Source of the DNA: Apostichopus japonicus
Lineage: Eukaryota > Echinodermata > Holothuroidea > Aspidochirotida > Stichopodidae
Reading direction: 5' to 3'
DNA: 64,000 nt
NCBI RefSeq assembly: GCF_037975245.1
Contig: NC_092580.1
Location: 3,696,501 to 3,760,500, forward strand
Shown here: piece by piece, positions 14,216 through 26,330 of the stretch
How the letters are laid out: every line of letters starts with the position of its first letter
Numbering within the stretch: the first letter of the stretch is position 1
Notes under the pieces: generated by a model
Told to the model about the DNA's origin: nothing
What the model saw: only the letters and a program-made list of their open reading frames with translations
Databases searched by the model: none
Position numbers and translations under genes: made by a program

Positions 14216-14821
14216 TTAGACTGGTAAATCGTCGGGCTTAGCACAAAATTCCGGCAAAGTCCTCTTTGGTGTGCTGAAAATACTGTAATTCGCGACAGTT
14301 CTAAACTCGGGCATACTTAGAGCTCTCCTGGTCGGCGGAAGTACCTGTTCTGAAATGTTAAACGGGTGGACCCGCTTGTCCCGTAATCGGACGGTGTTAA
14401 ACGATCGTTTCCTCAAAACGTCCAACAGACTATCGTCTTCCGCTCTGTTCTGGATCGTTTCGTTTATGACCGCTTTCAAAATGAGCGGGACCTCCTTCAC
14501 GTCCGGCTCCCTCTCTAGAAGATCGCGGAAACGTTCTAAAAGTTTCCCCGTCTCGATACTCAGCACACGTCCGCACATATCCTCTAGTTCCATCTGTACC
14601 AAGGGAGGTACTTCGTAATACTTTGGTGGGGCGGCGGCTAGCCACGTGTAGTCGGCGATGTTTTTACGCTGTTTCTCCTCCCGCTCCTTCTCCCACTGTA
14701 TATGCTGCAGATGTTTCATCTGGTTCTCCAGTTCTCTGAGTATACAGTCCTTAGTCATCGTCGATTCTGCCCGTTCAGGCACGGCCGAAGTTGAGTGAGC
14801 ACTGAATAACTGACTTAGCAT
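14216..14821 (-). CDS. RD3-like: RD3-like protein (retinal degeneration 3 family)
   Basis: An intact single-exon frame of 201 residues, similar in size to vertebrate RD3 (about 195). Residues 22-53 form a charged helical stretch that precedes DYTWLAAAPP (57-66), matching the family motif DYSWL. Then come QMELEDMCGRV (76-86), RFRDLLEREPDVKEV (97-111) and the C-terminal RRALSMPEFR (165-174), all family landmarks in the right order. In vertebrates RD3 binds and inhibits retinal membrane guanylate cyclases and promotes their export to photoreceptor outer segments; that function is family knowledge and is not shown here. The ATG was chosen because it opens the conserved frame. A splice-acceptor-like TTTTACAG ends just before 14897 on the minus strand, so the coding exon probably has a short 5' leader with upstream ATGs. 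RD3 and RD3L cannot be told apart from this sequence. Confidence 0.93.
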   Translation of the reverse strand: MLSQLFSAHSTSAVPERAESTMTKDCILRELENQMKHLQHIQWEKEREEKQRKNIADYTWLAAAPPKYYEVPPLVQMELEDMCGRVLSIETGKLLERFRDLLEREPDVKEVPLILKAVINETIQNRAEDDSLLDVLRKRSFNTVRLRDKRVHPFNISEQVLPPTRRALSMPEFRTVANYSIFSTPKRTLPEFCAKPDDLPV

Positions 14822-14897
14822 TATGGCAAGATGCGGCAGATGGGAAATCGTTGGCCTTCTAAGCTCTCATGGTGGAAGGTGGAGGAAGCATGTACAA
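14822..14897 (-). other. Probable 5' leader of the RD3-like coding exon
   Basis: On the minus strand CATTTTACAG ends at 14898 and resembles a 3' splice site. The 76 bases that follow lead directly to the RD3 start codon and contain two short upstream ATGs, one closed quickly by TAG. The 5' noncoding exon itself was not identified. Confidence 0.45.
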
Positions 14898-17031
14898 CTG
14901 TAAAATGATCAAAAAATAGTCATATAAATTAAAAAAAAAAAAAACATGCCAAAAAATAAATTATGCACTCTACTGTAGAAGATGTGTGAGGGATGGAATA
15001 AAAATATGTATGTAAATTGATATTCTCTAGTCAGTATGTATTTATAGCAGTAGAAGAAAATTATCATCTACAGCTTTTTCTGCAAAACGCATATTACACT
15101 GCTCGGGGGGGAAGGAAAAAATTGAGCGGTAGTTCGGAAGTAGTTCCCAAAGCGCAACGATTGTGTTACTGAACAAGCTTCAAATGACGAATGTATTACG
15201 AGTACTTTTTTTCGCCGCAAAATTTAATTGATTTGATGTTTATATACAGTTGTGAAGTACTGTATAGTGTGATAGTACTACTTTTGAGGAAGTGGATTTT
15301 CCAATGTGTGCTGTACAGTACATTAGAAAAACTGGCATTGTAACTTTTATTAAACTGCCGGGCAGGTTGGAACTGAATCTTCAAAGGGTACAATTTTCCC
15401 TCTGTACAGTGCAAAGTTGTTGCAATGTAACAATGTTCTATGAAAACAGCTGTGAAACAGTACCCCACAATACTACCACTACGGCTTGTGTAGTATGCTT
15501 TGAAATACCATACTGTAGGTTATTCCAGGACACTACTTAACACAATTTTGTCTTTTACAAGGCTTAATTTGAAAATATTTTTGGAACTGTTTGAAATGCA
15601 TGAACATTCTGTACAGTTGCTTTACATCAACTTCATAAATATCCAGCTTCAATAAACATACTATTTCTGAGATGTGAACACACTGTAGAGTTTACAGGAT
15701 CAACAAATTTTTCAAAACCTTTTTGGTTGATCCAAAATTGGTTGATCCAACAATAGGCTTTGCGACAGTAAGACTGACAAGTGACAACTGTTGCATAATA
15801 TTACATCAAAAATAGTTTTTCCTTATTTCAATAATAATTGATCACTCAGAATATAGATTGGTATGCCTTTTGGGAAATAAATATGTTATTGTACTGTACT
15901 TGGACTAGGCAGATCAAATGTAATGAACAGGATCTCCATGATTCAAATCGTGTCCATGGAGATCTATGTGTTACTTCCTTAAGATCCCATCCCTTTGTAT
16001 CTATAACCAAATCAAACCATAACCCCTCCACCTCACAACCTTGCATTAAATGGAGGATTCTATAACCAAATATGATACATGTGGTGTTGATCAGTCTACT
16101 TAATGCAGCACTTTCACTAAATAACGTTTACATTTACAATATGAATCGGCTGTGATTAATTTATTTAGGGGCAGCAACCGCAATTAAGTGTGGCACACAA
16201 ATGTAATGTTTGCAAACTATATATATAGTTTTTGACAAGGAAATAAAAATCAAATAAAAAAAAATACTGTCATGCAATGAATTTTATCCTAGAAAATCAC
16301 AGGAGCCTTACTCACCAACTCTTAAAGAAGTTCAGCTGTCTGCATATGAGAGAGTAAAATTCCCACAAGAAGTGAACATTTATCAACTAACAAAACCACT
16401 CCTGGAGCTTAGGCAGAGGAACATGTCTTCCAGTTCTGTTTGCTTTCCTAGCACTGAATCCTACAACCCTATTATGTATCTGGGCCTTTCTGAATTACAA
16501 TTATTATACTCCAGTTCACTAAATTGAACTTTTGAAGATTGAATTCTTGCAGAGAGACCCAGACGTCAGGCATCACGAAGCCACAATACCATTGAGCAAA
16601 ATCCTCTCTAATTAGGTTACTGTATTGTGCAAATCTACATGGCTATTAGCACTCCGTTACACAGTATTCTCTGCTATAGAGAACAACAGAGTTGCACACG
16701 AAGAAACAACGACAAACACACTAAACAATAGCAATCACTTAACAGAGAGTAACTTACTCGAAGAAAAGAAAGTTATAACAGCGAATAAGGGTAACGGCCT
16801 CACAACAGAGCGGTAACTCCAAGTTTAATCAAAAATGAACAGCGATTGCTTTTGTAGCTCAGCTACGTACACGGCAGATCGCGGTTCATTATCTCCGATC
16901 GTGACAATGGAAGCACGGAAATTTACTGAGCAGATATACTCGCATCCCCTTTTATCTCAGGCGGCGTTACGTTGCCTGAGATTCGCCTAATGTTTATTTA
17001 CATCTTGTGTCAAAGGTCATTAACACGGAAG
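14898..17031. other. Intergenic space between divergent RD3-like and BRK1 genes
   Basis: About 2.1 kb between two divergently transcribed genes. It holds a palindrome at 15931-15964 (GATCTCCATG, spacer, CATGGAGATC) and otherwise nothing I recognise. Promoters and any noncoding first exon of the RD3-like gene should lie here. Confidence 0.5.
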
Positions 17032-17039
17032 TATAAAAG
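17032..17039 (+). promoter_or_regulatory. Possible TATA box of BRK1
   Basis: TATAAAAG lies 208 bases upstream of the BRK1 start codon on the same strand, in a position compatible with a 5' leader of about 180 bases. AT-rich sequence makes chance matches likely. Confidence 0.3.
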
Positions 17040-17246
17040 TTGTTCATTAAAGCCTACGTTCTTTAGGCTACAGTAGACTTTACTTTGGACAGTATAGTGT
17101 AGATACGGTAAAATCAAAGTATCTGTGTGTGTACTGTGCACAACGGAACCTGGTAACAAGTGACAGATCACAGTAAATATTGTATGTACACAGGATTTGG
17201 GAGGAACGAACTGCTTGTGGGTTCTACGCCTTCCTTGAAACTTACG

Positions 17247-17367
17247 ATGTCTCAACAACGAATGAAAGGTGTTGAAGAGCAGATCCAAGAAGATTGGGCG
17301 AACAGAGAATATATCGAGCTAATAACGAGAAATATCAAAAAGATAGCAGACTTTCTCAACTCATTCG
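17247..17367 (+). CDS. BRK1: BRK1 (HSPC300) exon 1
   Basis: Encodes residues 1-40 of the smallest subunit of the WAVE regulatory complex, which activates Arp2/3-driven actin branching in the cytoplasm. The stretch [20 protein letters not shown] (residues 15-34) followed by DFLNSF is almost identical to animal BRK1. The ATG at 17247 has A at -3 and gives the N-terminal length expected for the family; no other ATG fits better. The exon ends after one base of codon 41 (TTCG|GTAGGC), a phase-1 intron. The frame also stays open upstream, but that part has no family similarity and no in-frame ATG. Exons 2 and 3 follow on the same strand and complete a 76-residue protein, against 75 in human. Confidence 0.97.
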
Positions 17368-19893
17368 GTAGGCAGAAGTTACGTCAAGACTCAACACTGG
17401 GCAATATCCAGACTTAGCATAGGCTAGGCTAAGTTAGGCGTAGCTCATTCATACTACTAACTAGGACAATTATAGACAGTATAAGCCAACATCTAATTAA
17501 GCTTCAACTTACGAGGTGAAACTTGATAAGTTATGAAGAATTATTGGGCCTAACACAGCTGAAGATTACAGTGTAACTTTGTAACTAGTCGTATTCCAAT
17601 GGGTCTAAGTTAGATTACATGTCTAATGCAGGCTGTTCCCCAAATCCATTGACTGAATTGTATCTAATTTTAATAATCAGAAACTTGGTATGTAAACCCT
17701 GAGATGATATTCAACTCATTTGGTCCTTTGTACCTGAAGAAGAAATAGGAGGCCTAGGCCTACATATTACATGTACAATGTCTGTGACATGTGCTTGGAC
17801 AGTTTGTGTACACAGTATTTACATTAGTCAAATAGTGCATTGAAGAACTATGGGCCTAACTACCATGTCACTCTTAATGTTTCCATAGATTCCCACTGAA
17901 AAAACAAGTGTAGCCTACAGTGAACCATACACATTGTCAAGACTTGATACAGAAATGCTCAATTGCAGAATACCTAGCAACTGAATCTCACAGAACTTGA
18001 CCTGAAGTCCCTATCGTAAACAATGTCTTTCTCAAAAAGACCTCTGCGTGAGTTGCGGAGTGTTCTGCTATTGCTTCGAAAACGTGTTCAAAAAGTGTTC
18101 AAGACTTAGTACTGTACACCAGTAGGCAACTCAGGAAGCTCTCTTCATTCAGTGGTATGTAATTCCTAATGTTGTTATTCCTGTCAAACAGATGTCTAGA
18201 AGTAGGCACTGACTGCTAGGTAAAACTTTAATGACACTGAAGGACATTAGTTTTGCTACAGTTATTTCCCACCATTACTTCTGCCATGAAAGCAGTACAT
18301 TTCCACTTTTTCTTTAAATATAAAGTCTCCTCAAAACTGTAGGCCTACGCAGATAATTCACTGTCGATCAGCTTGTTACTGTGTCAGTCAGAAAGTATTT
18401 GTCAGTCAGTCAATCTATAATGCAAGTTTATAAATAGTAATAAGTTCATTCAATAAGGGTGTACAGTATAGGTTAATACAAAAGGCTCTTTATCCATGAA
18501 AATTAGTACACTAGGCTAGGCTTTCAAGATAATTGCATAATATAATGGGTTGGATAGCCTTTGATGTGTCAAACAGGGTTGCTAGGCCTATAAGTTAAAT
18601 GAAGCAATAGGTTTCAAAAGTTATGCGTTTCCGTACTATTAAAGCTAAAGAGCAAGCCTAGAAACTAAATGTAGCTTATGTCGCAATTAAGCAATTTTCA
18701 GTTGGTAGTACTATACAACAAATATGTAGAACTACCATCTTTCTACAGTAGTGGCAGAAACTAGAGGTAACCAGTTACAATTGTGATGTATTCCATCATT
18801 TCACCAAATTAGGCCGGTCACCTACTGTACTGCAACAAAACAAAGAGTATGAACACAATTTCATGATCGTATCCAAAGAAGTGAAACACCGTAGATAAGT
18901 GTCAGATATGTTACAATGTTGTCTAGTACAGTATGTGAGAGTTTGGGATTTATGGTAGCCATCCATATCTGTAAGGTAATTCATAACTTTCAGATTTTTG
19001 TTCTCAGATCTATATTATAAAATTGAACTCTGCAGATATTGTCCTCCCCCACCCCTGAACCCACTCAGCACCCCTTGAAATCAGGGTTACACTTTCACCT
19101 GTTATCATAAACAATATCCACAGTATCAAACAGGAACAGTAAGTCTCCAATGAATAAAAATCTTGTAAAATTGATGAAAACATTAAAAAAAAAATTAGAA
19201 AAAATCAGTTCAGACATTGTCCTATTTTTCTATATCGGTATGTTTCATTCATCCAAGTGATAACACTTCCAATTTGTTTCAATGTCAAATTGTCTCATAA
19301 ACAAGACTTTTAAATAAAATAAAACTGTTAGCAAACTGCTTATCCTCTAGAGAGCCTGTGTAGGAGATGTGTAAAAGTAAGTTGGCCTGACGTTTCGATC
19401 CTAGCAGGATCTTCTTCAGAGGCTAAATGACAAATAACGTACAGTTACAGAAGGGACAAAAACACGCACAGAATACAGACAAGCTAATGAGCATGGTAAA
19501 CACAAAGAGATAGATGTAAATGAAACATTGTCTGATTAGTCAGTGACTTTACTGTACTTGGCAGTAATGACATTGCTGTGCATTTGTATACAATCTAGTC
19601 AAGTATTGTGTTTGCTATCGTTACTGTACTTCTATTGCCCATTATGTCTCTACATTGCCCCCCCCTCCCCCCCCCCCTTTGTTTTCCACTTTGCTTATTG
19701 TCTTCCTAATCATAAACAACATCAGGCCTACAACTTACCACTAGCAGTTTTTGACCTTTGCTACATTATTTCATGTTTGTTCTTTCCTTAAAAGTAGTTA
19801 CTGTAGGTGTAAGGTTACCATTTCATTTAGACCTTCATGTGTTTTTACGTTTTGAGTAAACTAGTTCCTTCAAACATTTTCATTTCATTTCAG
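17368..19893 (+). other. BRK1 intron 1 (2526 bp)
   Basis: Starts GTAGGC and ends TTTCATTTCAG. It contains a dispersed structured motif at 19384-19423 and a C-rich run at about 19660-19677, but no other exon that I can support. Confidence 0.9.
19384..19423 (-). ncRNA. Hammerhead-like dispersed motif
   Basis: Read on the minus strand: GCCT, CTGAAGA, A, a 6-bp hairpin GATCCT-GCT-AGGATC, GAAA, C, GTC, AGGC. The order (stem I half, CUGANGA, stem II hairpin, GAAA, cleavage triplet, stem I half) matches a hammerhead ribozyme with almost no stem III, an arrangement known from Penelope-like elements. An extra unpaired A before stem II departs from consensus. I see no Penelope-type coding sequence next to it, so it may be a decayed dispersed repeat. 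Confidence 0.4.
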
Positions 19894-19976
19894 ATACTTC
19901 ATGCAGATCGAGACTTGCCTCCTTAAACGAGAAACTATCTGCACTTGAAAGACAAGTTGAATATTTAGAAGCAAGG
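19894..19976 (+). CDS. BRK1: BRK1 (HSPC300) exon 2
   Basis: Encodes residues 41-68, joined in phase to exon 1 (G plus AT gives Asp41). The product [20 protein letters not shown] continues QVEYLEAR. This is the long heptad-repeat helix that BRK1 contributes to the three-helix bundle with WAVE and Abi. The acceptor is TTTCATTTCAG and the donor is AGG|GTAAGC, phase 0. Length and phase fit the short BRK1 gene exactly. Certainty is high because the sequence matches the family over its whole length. Confidence 0.96.
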
Positions 19977-20801
19977 GTAAGCAGACCTGCCATGTTTACC
20001 TTTAGAAGTAAAATGTCTCAGAGCATCACTGAGGCATCGAACCAGTTTTGCTACGTATTTTGCTGGCAAGGCAATTCACATGTTCTTTACCCAAGATGTG
20101 AAGACATATTTGGCTATGTTTTTGATGCCATGCGGCCATTGTCGAATGTACAAAGTTTGAGATATACTTTATTCCTCTCTTACCTCTCTCCAAGCAACAT
20201 AGCCACTTTCCCCTAAGATCTACCCGACCGACATAAATTGCTAACATTTTTAATAGCGCCACCACCAAATGACGCCAAGACCATACTGGGAAGAAACAAG
20301 GCTGTGTCCTTGCTCTGCATCCTGCCCTGAATTTTCAAATCCAAGGTTGTCGGAATTTCTCTGTTTTGTTGAGCTAAAATTTGATACCAAATCAGTAGTA
20401 TTTGAGAATTTGTCATATAGTAGTGTACAGCTACCGAAATTTCTAAAGAGGATTCCATTAATTTAAGTAAGTGTTTTAACTTTCATTTGATTTATATAAT
20501 CATACAACAAGATGATTTTTAAATTATTTTTGAGTTAATAAAACTCATTATCATAAACTCTCAGCTAAATCTCTGAAATGACTTATGTAGCTATAAAGAG
20601 GCATGGTCGTTTACGTATCTTTTGGGGAAGGTGAGATATTTTCCCAATTTCTCAAATTGATCACTTTGCAAGTAAACACTGTACCCCTCTGAGGCCATTG
20701 TGTACATTTTGGAAAATGCTGAACTCATTTTATTGTGAGGTATAATTATGTGTAAGTTTTCATTATATATACTGTACCGTACACACTGTTTCGTACAGTA
20801 A

Positions 20802-21198
20802 CACACATTTAACAGAATTTTCCTGCTTAACTTTACTCCACAGATTGCTAAGTCTGATGTTTGTTAAATAGATGGAACATATAAGGTTTGATGCTACTAC
20901 TTTAAGAGATAATTTATATACACTGTACACCCACATCACAGCACAATATTTAAAGCAGACAGTTGTGCTCATAGCTACAGTAGTAACATATAAGTTGTTT
21001 CTCACAGAACCACACATTTAACAGAATTTCCTGCTTAACTTTCTTTACTTCACAGATTGCTAAGTCTGATGTTTGTTAAATAGGTGGAATATATAAGGTT
21101 TGATGAGCTATTACTTTAAGAAATAATTTATATACACCATACACCCACATCACACCACAATATTTATAGCATGCGGTTGTGCTCATAGCTGGTAACAT
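20802..21198. repeat. Tandem duplication, 209-bp period, two copies
   Basis: CACACATTTAACAGAATTT begins at 20802 and again (with one T fewer) at 21011. Both copies run on to a GTGCTCATAGCT...TAACAT end at 20989 and 21198. They differ by scattered substitutions and short indels, so the duplication is not very recent. Confidence 0.9.
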
Positions 21199-23699
21199 TC
21201 TGTGCCCCACCAGATTTTCTCTGTTGTATTCAAATATTTCTAATCCAAAATCCAAAAGTCCAAAATGGTGCTATTGATTTATTATCATCCGTTTTATGAC
21301 AACAACAGCTTCTGCCATGATCATTCTTGTAAATTATAAATAATGCCGAAAGACTAGGTCAGGTACATTATGTCTGCAATGAAAAATGTGATATTCTTTC
21401 ACCGAAAAATACAGCATTATTGTATTTTCTTGCGGGAAAAAAAACATTCCTGTACTGCACTTTCTTCAGTGTTTAACATCTGTTGTGACATCAGTGAAGA
21501 CCAAAAAAAAAGAGCCTTAAATGGTGTTACTAAAATTTATATCTTGGTGGGAGATGTTACCATGGGAACACAATCAGCTGCTTAAAATTCTGCTTTGGTT
21601 ATTCCCTGAAAGGGCACTTCAGGTTGTAAGGAATAAAGAAGAGTTGAGAGTTTGCATTACTTTGGGATAACTTGTGTGCACTTGCACAAGTTATGTTTTT
21701 CTTGCTAGAAATTAATTTAAATAAATTTGCACATTAATTTTTTTTCAACTTGGTCAGCACTGAAGTTTTCCCTTTGTTGTTATGTTAGCCTTTTTAATGC
21801 AATGGATTTATCTGCAATTCTTCACATTCGAACTGCCGTCACGAGGAAATAAGTCTTCTCAGGGTCTTTGGGCTTTGTGTTAGCCGGTTGAAACCTGTTC
21901 GAGCTCAGTAAGGAGCTCCTTCAGGACAGGGATTGATTGTTTTTTTTTTTTAAGAAAGACAATAAACATGTTAGAGGGAGGGTCGGACAGAGAGTTTAAT
22001 CCCCTAGATTATTGTTGGACGAGAGAGGAGGTTTTGGCTTTACAGATACTGTATATATGGCATTTATAGGAATGGTTCCAGGTGGTACAAGTAATTTTCT
22101 AGGTCAGGAATCCCAAGAAAGGAAACTGAAGGAGAGGGAAGGCTTCATACTAAGGATGGGTGGCAGCAGGTGGGCTATATTCTGCAGGTGAACCCTAATT
22201 TATTTAGTGAAGGTCAGAGGTCATTTTCAGTCAACACAAGTCTGAGAACATTGTAAACGTGATATCTCATGGAGGATATCATGGGTTGATCTGAAGCTTA
22301 GTACAGTACTGTATGTGGATGTCCCATACATGAGTAGGTTAATGGAACTGTTTTTAGCTCTGTTTTTTATCTCAAAAGTCAGCAGAGGTATGTGTCAGAA
22401 AACTCCATATGAAAACATGATATCTCACATTTGGTACAGTATGTGAAACTCCAATACTGACTAAATAATGTTTTCACTGTATTTTTTTTTTAATGGAGGT
22501 TTATTAAGGTCAGAAAAGGTCACAATCTGAAAACTTAAAAACAAAGAAAGTTGAATGAATCTGATACTCAGTAAGGGGATTTTGCAAGATAGGTAGTGGG
22601 GATTAAAGGTCACTTTTAGTAAACAGAGATCAAAGAGTGAATAATTTAATAAACCCTGTACAGTATATCTCGTTGAAGACCAGAAAAGATTTCTAAAAGA
22701 TGCAGGGCTCGATTTGCATCGTTAAATCCTCACTGTTGCCTTTCTGGCAATATCACACCAAGTGAAATAAAAGTCTTGAATTTTTCATTGCAATGGAACT
22801 TGGCTTTTATGGCGTTTTATGTATTTGATATTGTGCAGGTGATTTAGAACCAATAGGATAAAAAAGGATTAGACTGTGGGTCACCTAGAGTATCATCGAA
22901 AAGATAGACAAGCTGTGCACCTTTTCTGGTTATTTTTTTAATAAGTGGGCAAAATCCCAAAAAATGCAGCACATTTGGGAGAAAGTGAACCAAGAAATGT
23001 TTGGCATAATATTGTCTTATTAAGTGTCGTGTTTTGGTGAATGATGCAATATTAGCTGTCCAGATCTGAAGTTCGTATCGGTTGACAACGACATCCTCTC
23101 AACAGCCCGGTTATTTAAATTTCACATCGAGTTGCCAATCTGTGTATCTCTCAGGCCGAGTCAGGCGAACACGACACTTTTTTTACTGTTTTTTTTTACT
23201 TCTCCAACAGCCACAAAAGTGCAGCTCTGTAATGTCTTATGCATTTATGCATGAAATTTGCTCAGACCTTGCAATGTTTACATTAATTGCAATAATATAC
23301 AATTAGAGGTAGCTAAATTTGTAATCGAGAAGTGAGATGCACTTTTTTGCTGTATGACTTAAAAAAAAAAAATGAAATCACATACTGAAAGTTGGCAACA
23401 TTTTTGTTTTCTTTCAAATGTCAAGCTTTAATGTTTCTTTTCTTGTTTTATAATGTTCAAAGGAGTCACGGGAAGTAATGAAGTGTAAAAATTTTGCATA
23501 GCACTTTGAAAGCTATGAACTTTGCCTCTGTTACGGTTTCTGTTTACAAAAACTGCTATGAATTTTTGCACTTGTATAGTATAGCAACTTGCCCATCATT
23601 TTAATAGCATGTTGCAATATGGATACCGAATAAATTATTTACTGGGTCATTTTCAGCTTGTAAGAGGAGTATCAGTCACCAGAAAGTTCAGAATTAATA

Positions 23700-23978
23700 C
23701 TACTGTATGCTTTCGGGCTTAGAAATCCTGGCTATTTACTGACTATATGCAAAGCACTACCGTATGCTATCGGGCTTAGAAATCCTGGCTATTTTACAGA
23801 CTATATGTAATACTACCATATGCTATTGGGCTTAGAAATATTGGCTATTTACTGACTATATGCAAAGCACTATCGTATGCTATCGGGCTTAGAAATATTG
23901 GCTATTTACTGACTATATGCAGTACTACCCTATGCTATCGGGCTTAGAAATTCTGGCTATTTACTGACTATACACAGT
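23700..23978. repeat. Tandem repeat, 55-57-bp unit, five copies
   Basis: The core GGGCTTAGAAAT recurs at 23715, 23772, 23828, 23885 and 23940, each followed by a version of GGCTATTTACTGACTATA. Copies differ at a few sites. Confidence 0.93.
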
Positions 23979-25748
23979 GGATTTCACCATTTTGCCAGTA
24001 GACATTCAGAACATTAACACAACGATACAAAGCAGGGGAACAATGGCCTGTCACAAGACGGCAACATGAGTTCCGTGCCAAACATAATCCCCCATATTAC
24101 TACCGATTATCAGCAAACTTTATGGGGCTGTTTCCATAAGCCTAAACAGCGACTAGTGTGTGCTGTAATTCAGGATAAAAGCCATTGGGAACTTTGTTTT
24201 AGCAAGTAGGACTAGTGAGCACTTGCATTTTGTCACAAGCTAAAGGTGCAAAATTCCAAAGCCAGACTACGGACAGATTTTAGAGTCAGTGCTCGTATTT
24301 CATTTGTGCATGTACTAAGCAAAATTAGTCAACCTACTATACCAATCATCCATTATGTAGATGTGTAACCGTATTACCCTGTAAACTTTTATGTCCACAC
24401 TGCGATTGTATGGACTTTTGACATAAATTAGGGGACCTTGGGTAGTGGAATGAAATTAGGTAATCGAAGAATTGGACTGAAGGGATTATCAAGTGTTTGC
24501 TATGGGTCGTTGTTTGAAAACGTACAAAGGGTTCATTAGTACTGCGATATATATGTTCTTTGGAGTGGATCAACAGTTGCTCATGAATATTCGCGAGACT
24601 TATTCACTCATTCTGGGTGTTAAGGATTGTAAGGTCAAAGGTCATGCAGCGGCCATTTCTAACTGTTGTTTTGATAACTATTAAAATACAAGTATACCTT
24701 CTATGTACACCAATAAATACAACTGTAGATATTCATGAAATTTGCATATATTTGCATAAATTTGCATATAATGACTTGGAGGTACTGTACTGCAGCTTGG
24801 TCAGTTGTTAATAACTTAGTTAGTGGTGTAATTGTCTTGTTATTTTAATGAATAACAACTGGTAGCCTACACAATACTGCATACTTCTGACCCTTGACAT
24901 TAACATCACATGCAGTATCTGCCCGGTTGTCATGGGAAACTGGGACACTGTCATGACCACATAATCTCCACGCAACAGAAAAAGGTGTAGCTACTGTAAG
25001 TACTTAAGTTGTACAATGTCTGGAGAATGTCTGGAGAATCAATAAGTACAGTACATGGCATCAGAACCATTGATAACTAGCATCTCAATATGTCTAGCCT
25101 TGGGCAGCCAAGTGAACATTGATTCATTTTTCCAAAACAAAATGGTCTTCCAAATTGAAAAACAAATGACTTAAAATGTAGCATGTTGCTCAGTTGTTCC
25201 CAATATGAATAAATACTAAGTACTGACTACAGTACATTCCATTTTGACTCCCCACATGTACAGGAAGGTGATAGTTTGATCCTTAGGATGGGGCATAGTC
25301 ATTGTGATAATATAACAATAACTTTATCCCACCCCCACCCCCCAAACTTACCTTATTATTACTGAGGATCTACAATGTGGTGAATATGTTGGCAACATTC
25401 TCACTGTCATCAAGGGGTGCATAAAGCATCAACTTTCCTTTTGTTTCCCTCCCCCGCCCTCCCCCCGCCCACCCCTTCTCCTTTTATGGGAAGGGGATAA
25501 AGGGATGTTGATTACATAGTGTATTATACACAGGTACACAAATACAGTGATTACAACATTAATACAGTAAACACTGCACAAATAAATTTTTGTAAAAAAA
25601 AAGAAAAGAGAATTAAAAAAAAGGGACAAATTGATATAGTTGTGTGGTAGTGGTATTCTACTAAATTTAACTACCGAGTTAAATTGCTCAGTTTGTGGAA
25701 ATCCAGCTTGTTTACTTAAACTTGTATTACTCAGTATTGCAAAGGTAC

Positions 25749-26330
25749 TTAAAGGATTAGTTCAGGTGTCACAAATGTTTATCTTATATGAAAGAGGACA
25801 ATAAAAGAAACCCAATAGTGAAATTTATGCAAATATCTTTTTCCGTTTAGGAGATATTCAAGTTTAAAGTTCTATCTGATTGTGTAGAAACTGCTGAAAT
25901 CAGACTACAGTAGCTGTGATGTCATATCCTCACATTCCTGAAAAGTCTTTGTTATTTTATTAAAATATTTTGTAAGATTTTATGACTAACAACCAAAAGA
26001 TACGTCAGGAGATTTCATATTTGTCAAGGGAAGTATTTGGGATTTAACATCTGAAGAATGTTTGATTATATTTTTTTTAGATTTGTGTAAAAAAATGTAA
26101 TTATTTTTTAATGAAATATATTGACACATGTTAAGGAAGTGAGGGTGTGACATCACACCCTCACAGTTAGTCTTTCTACACCAGTCATTTGCAAAGAAAT
26201 TTTGAATCTTCAAAGTGTGATATCTCCTTAACAGAGCATGCTATCATGGTAGTTTCTTCACTATTCTGTTTGTCTTTTTAAGTTCTTTCATACAAGATAG
26301 ACATGTCAGACACCTGAACCAATCCTTTAA
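25749..26330. mobile_element. TTAA-bounded inverted-repeat element (MITE-like)
   Basis: The left end reads TTAAAGGATTAGTTCAGGTG. The right end, reverse-complemented, reads TTAAAGGATTGGTTCAGGTG, and the similarity continues inward for about 150 bases (TATCTTRTATGAAAGA, AATAGTGAA, GGAGATAT). TTAA at both edges fits a piggyBac-type target site but could also be part of the inverted repeat. No transposase frame is present. A perfect palindrome lies inside at 26140-26163. The element sits in BRK1 intron 2. Confidence 0.8.
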
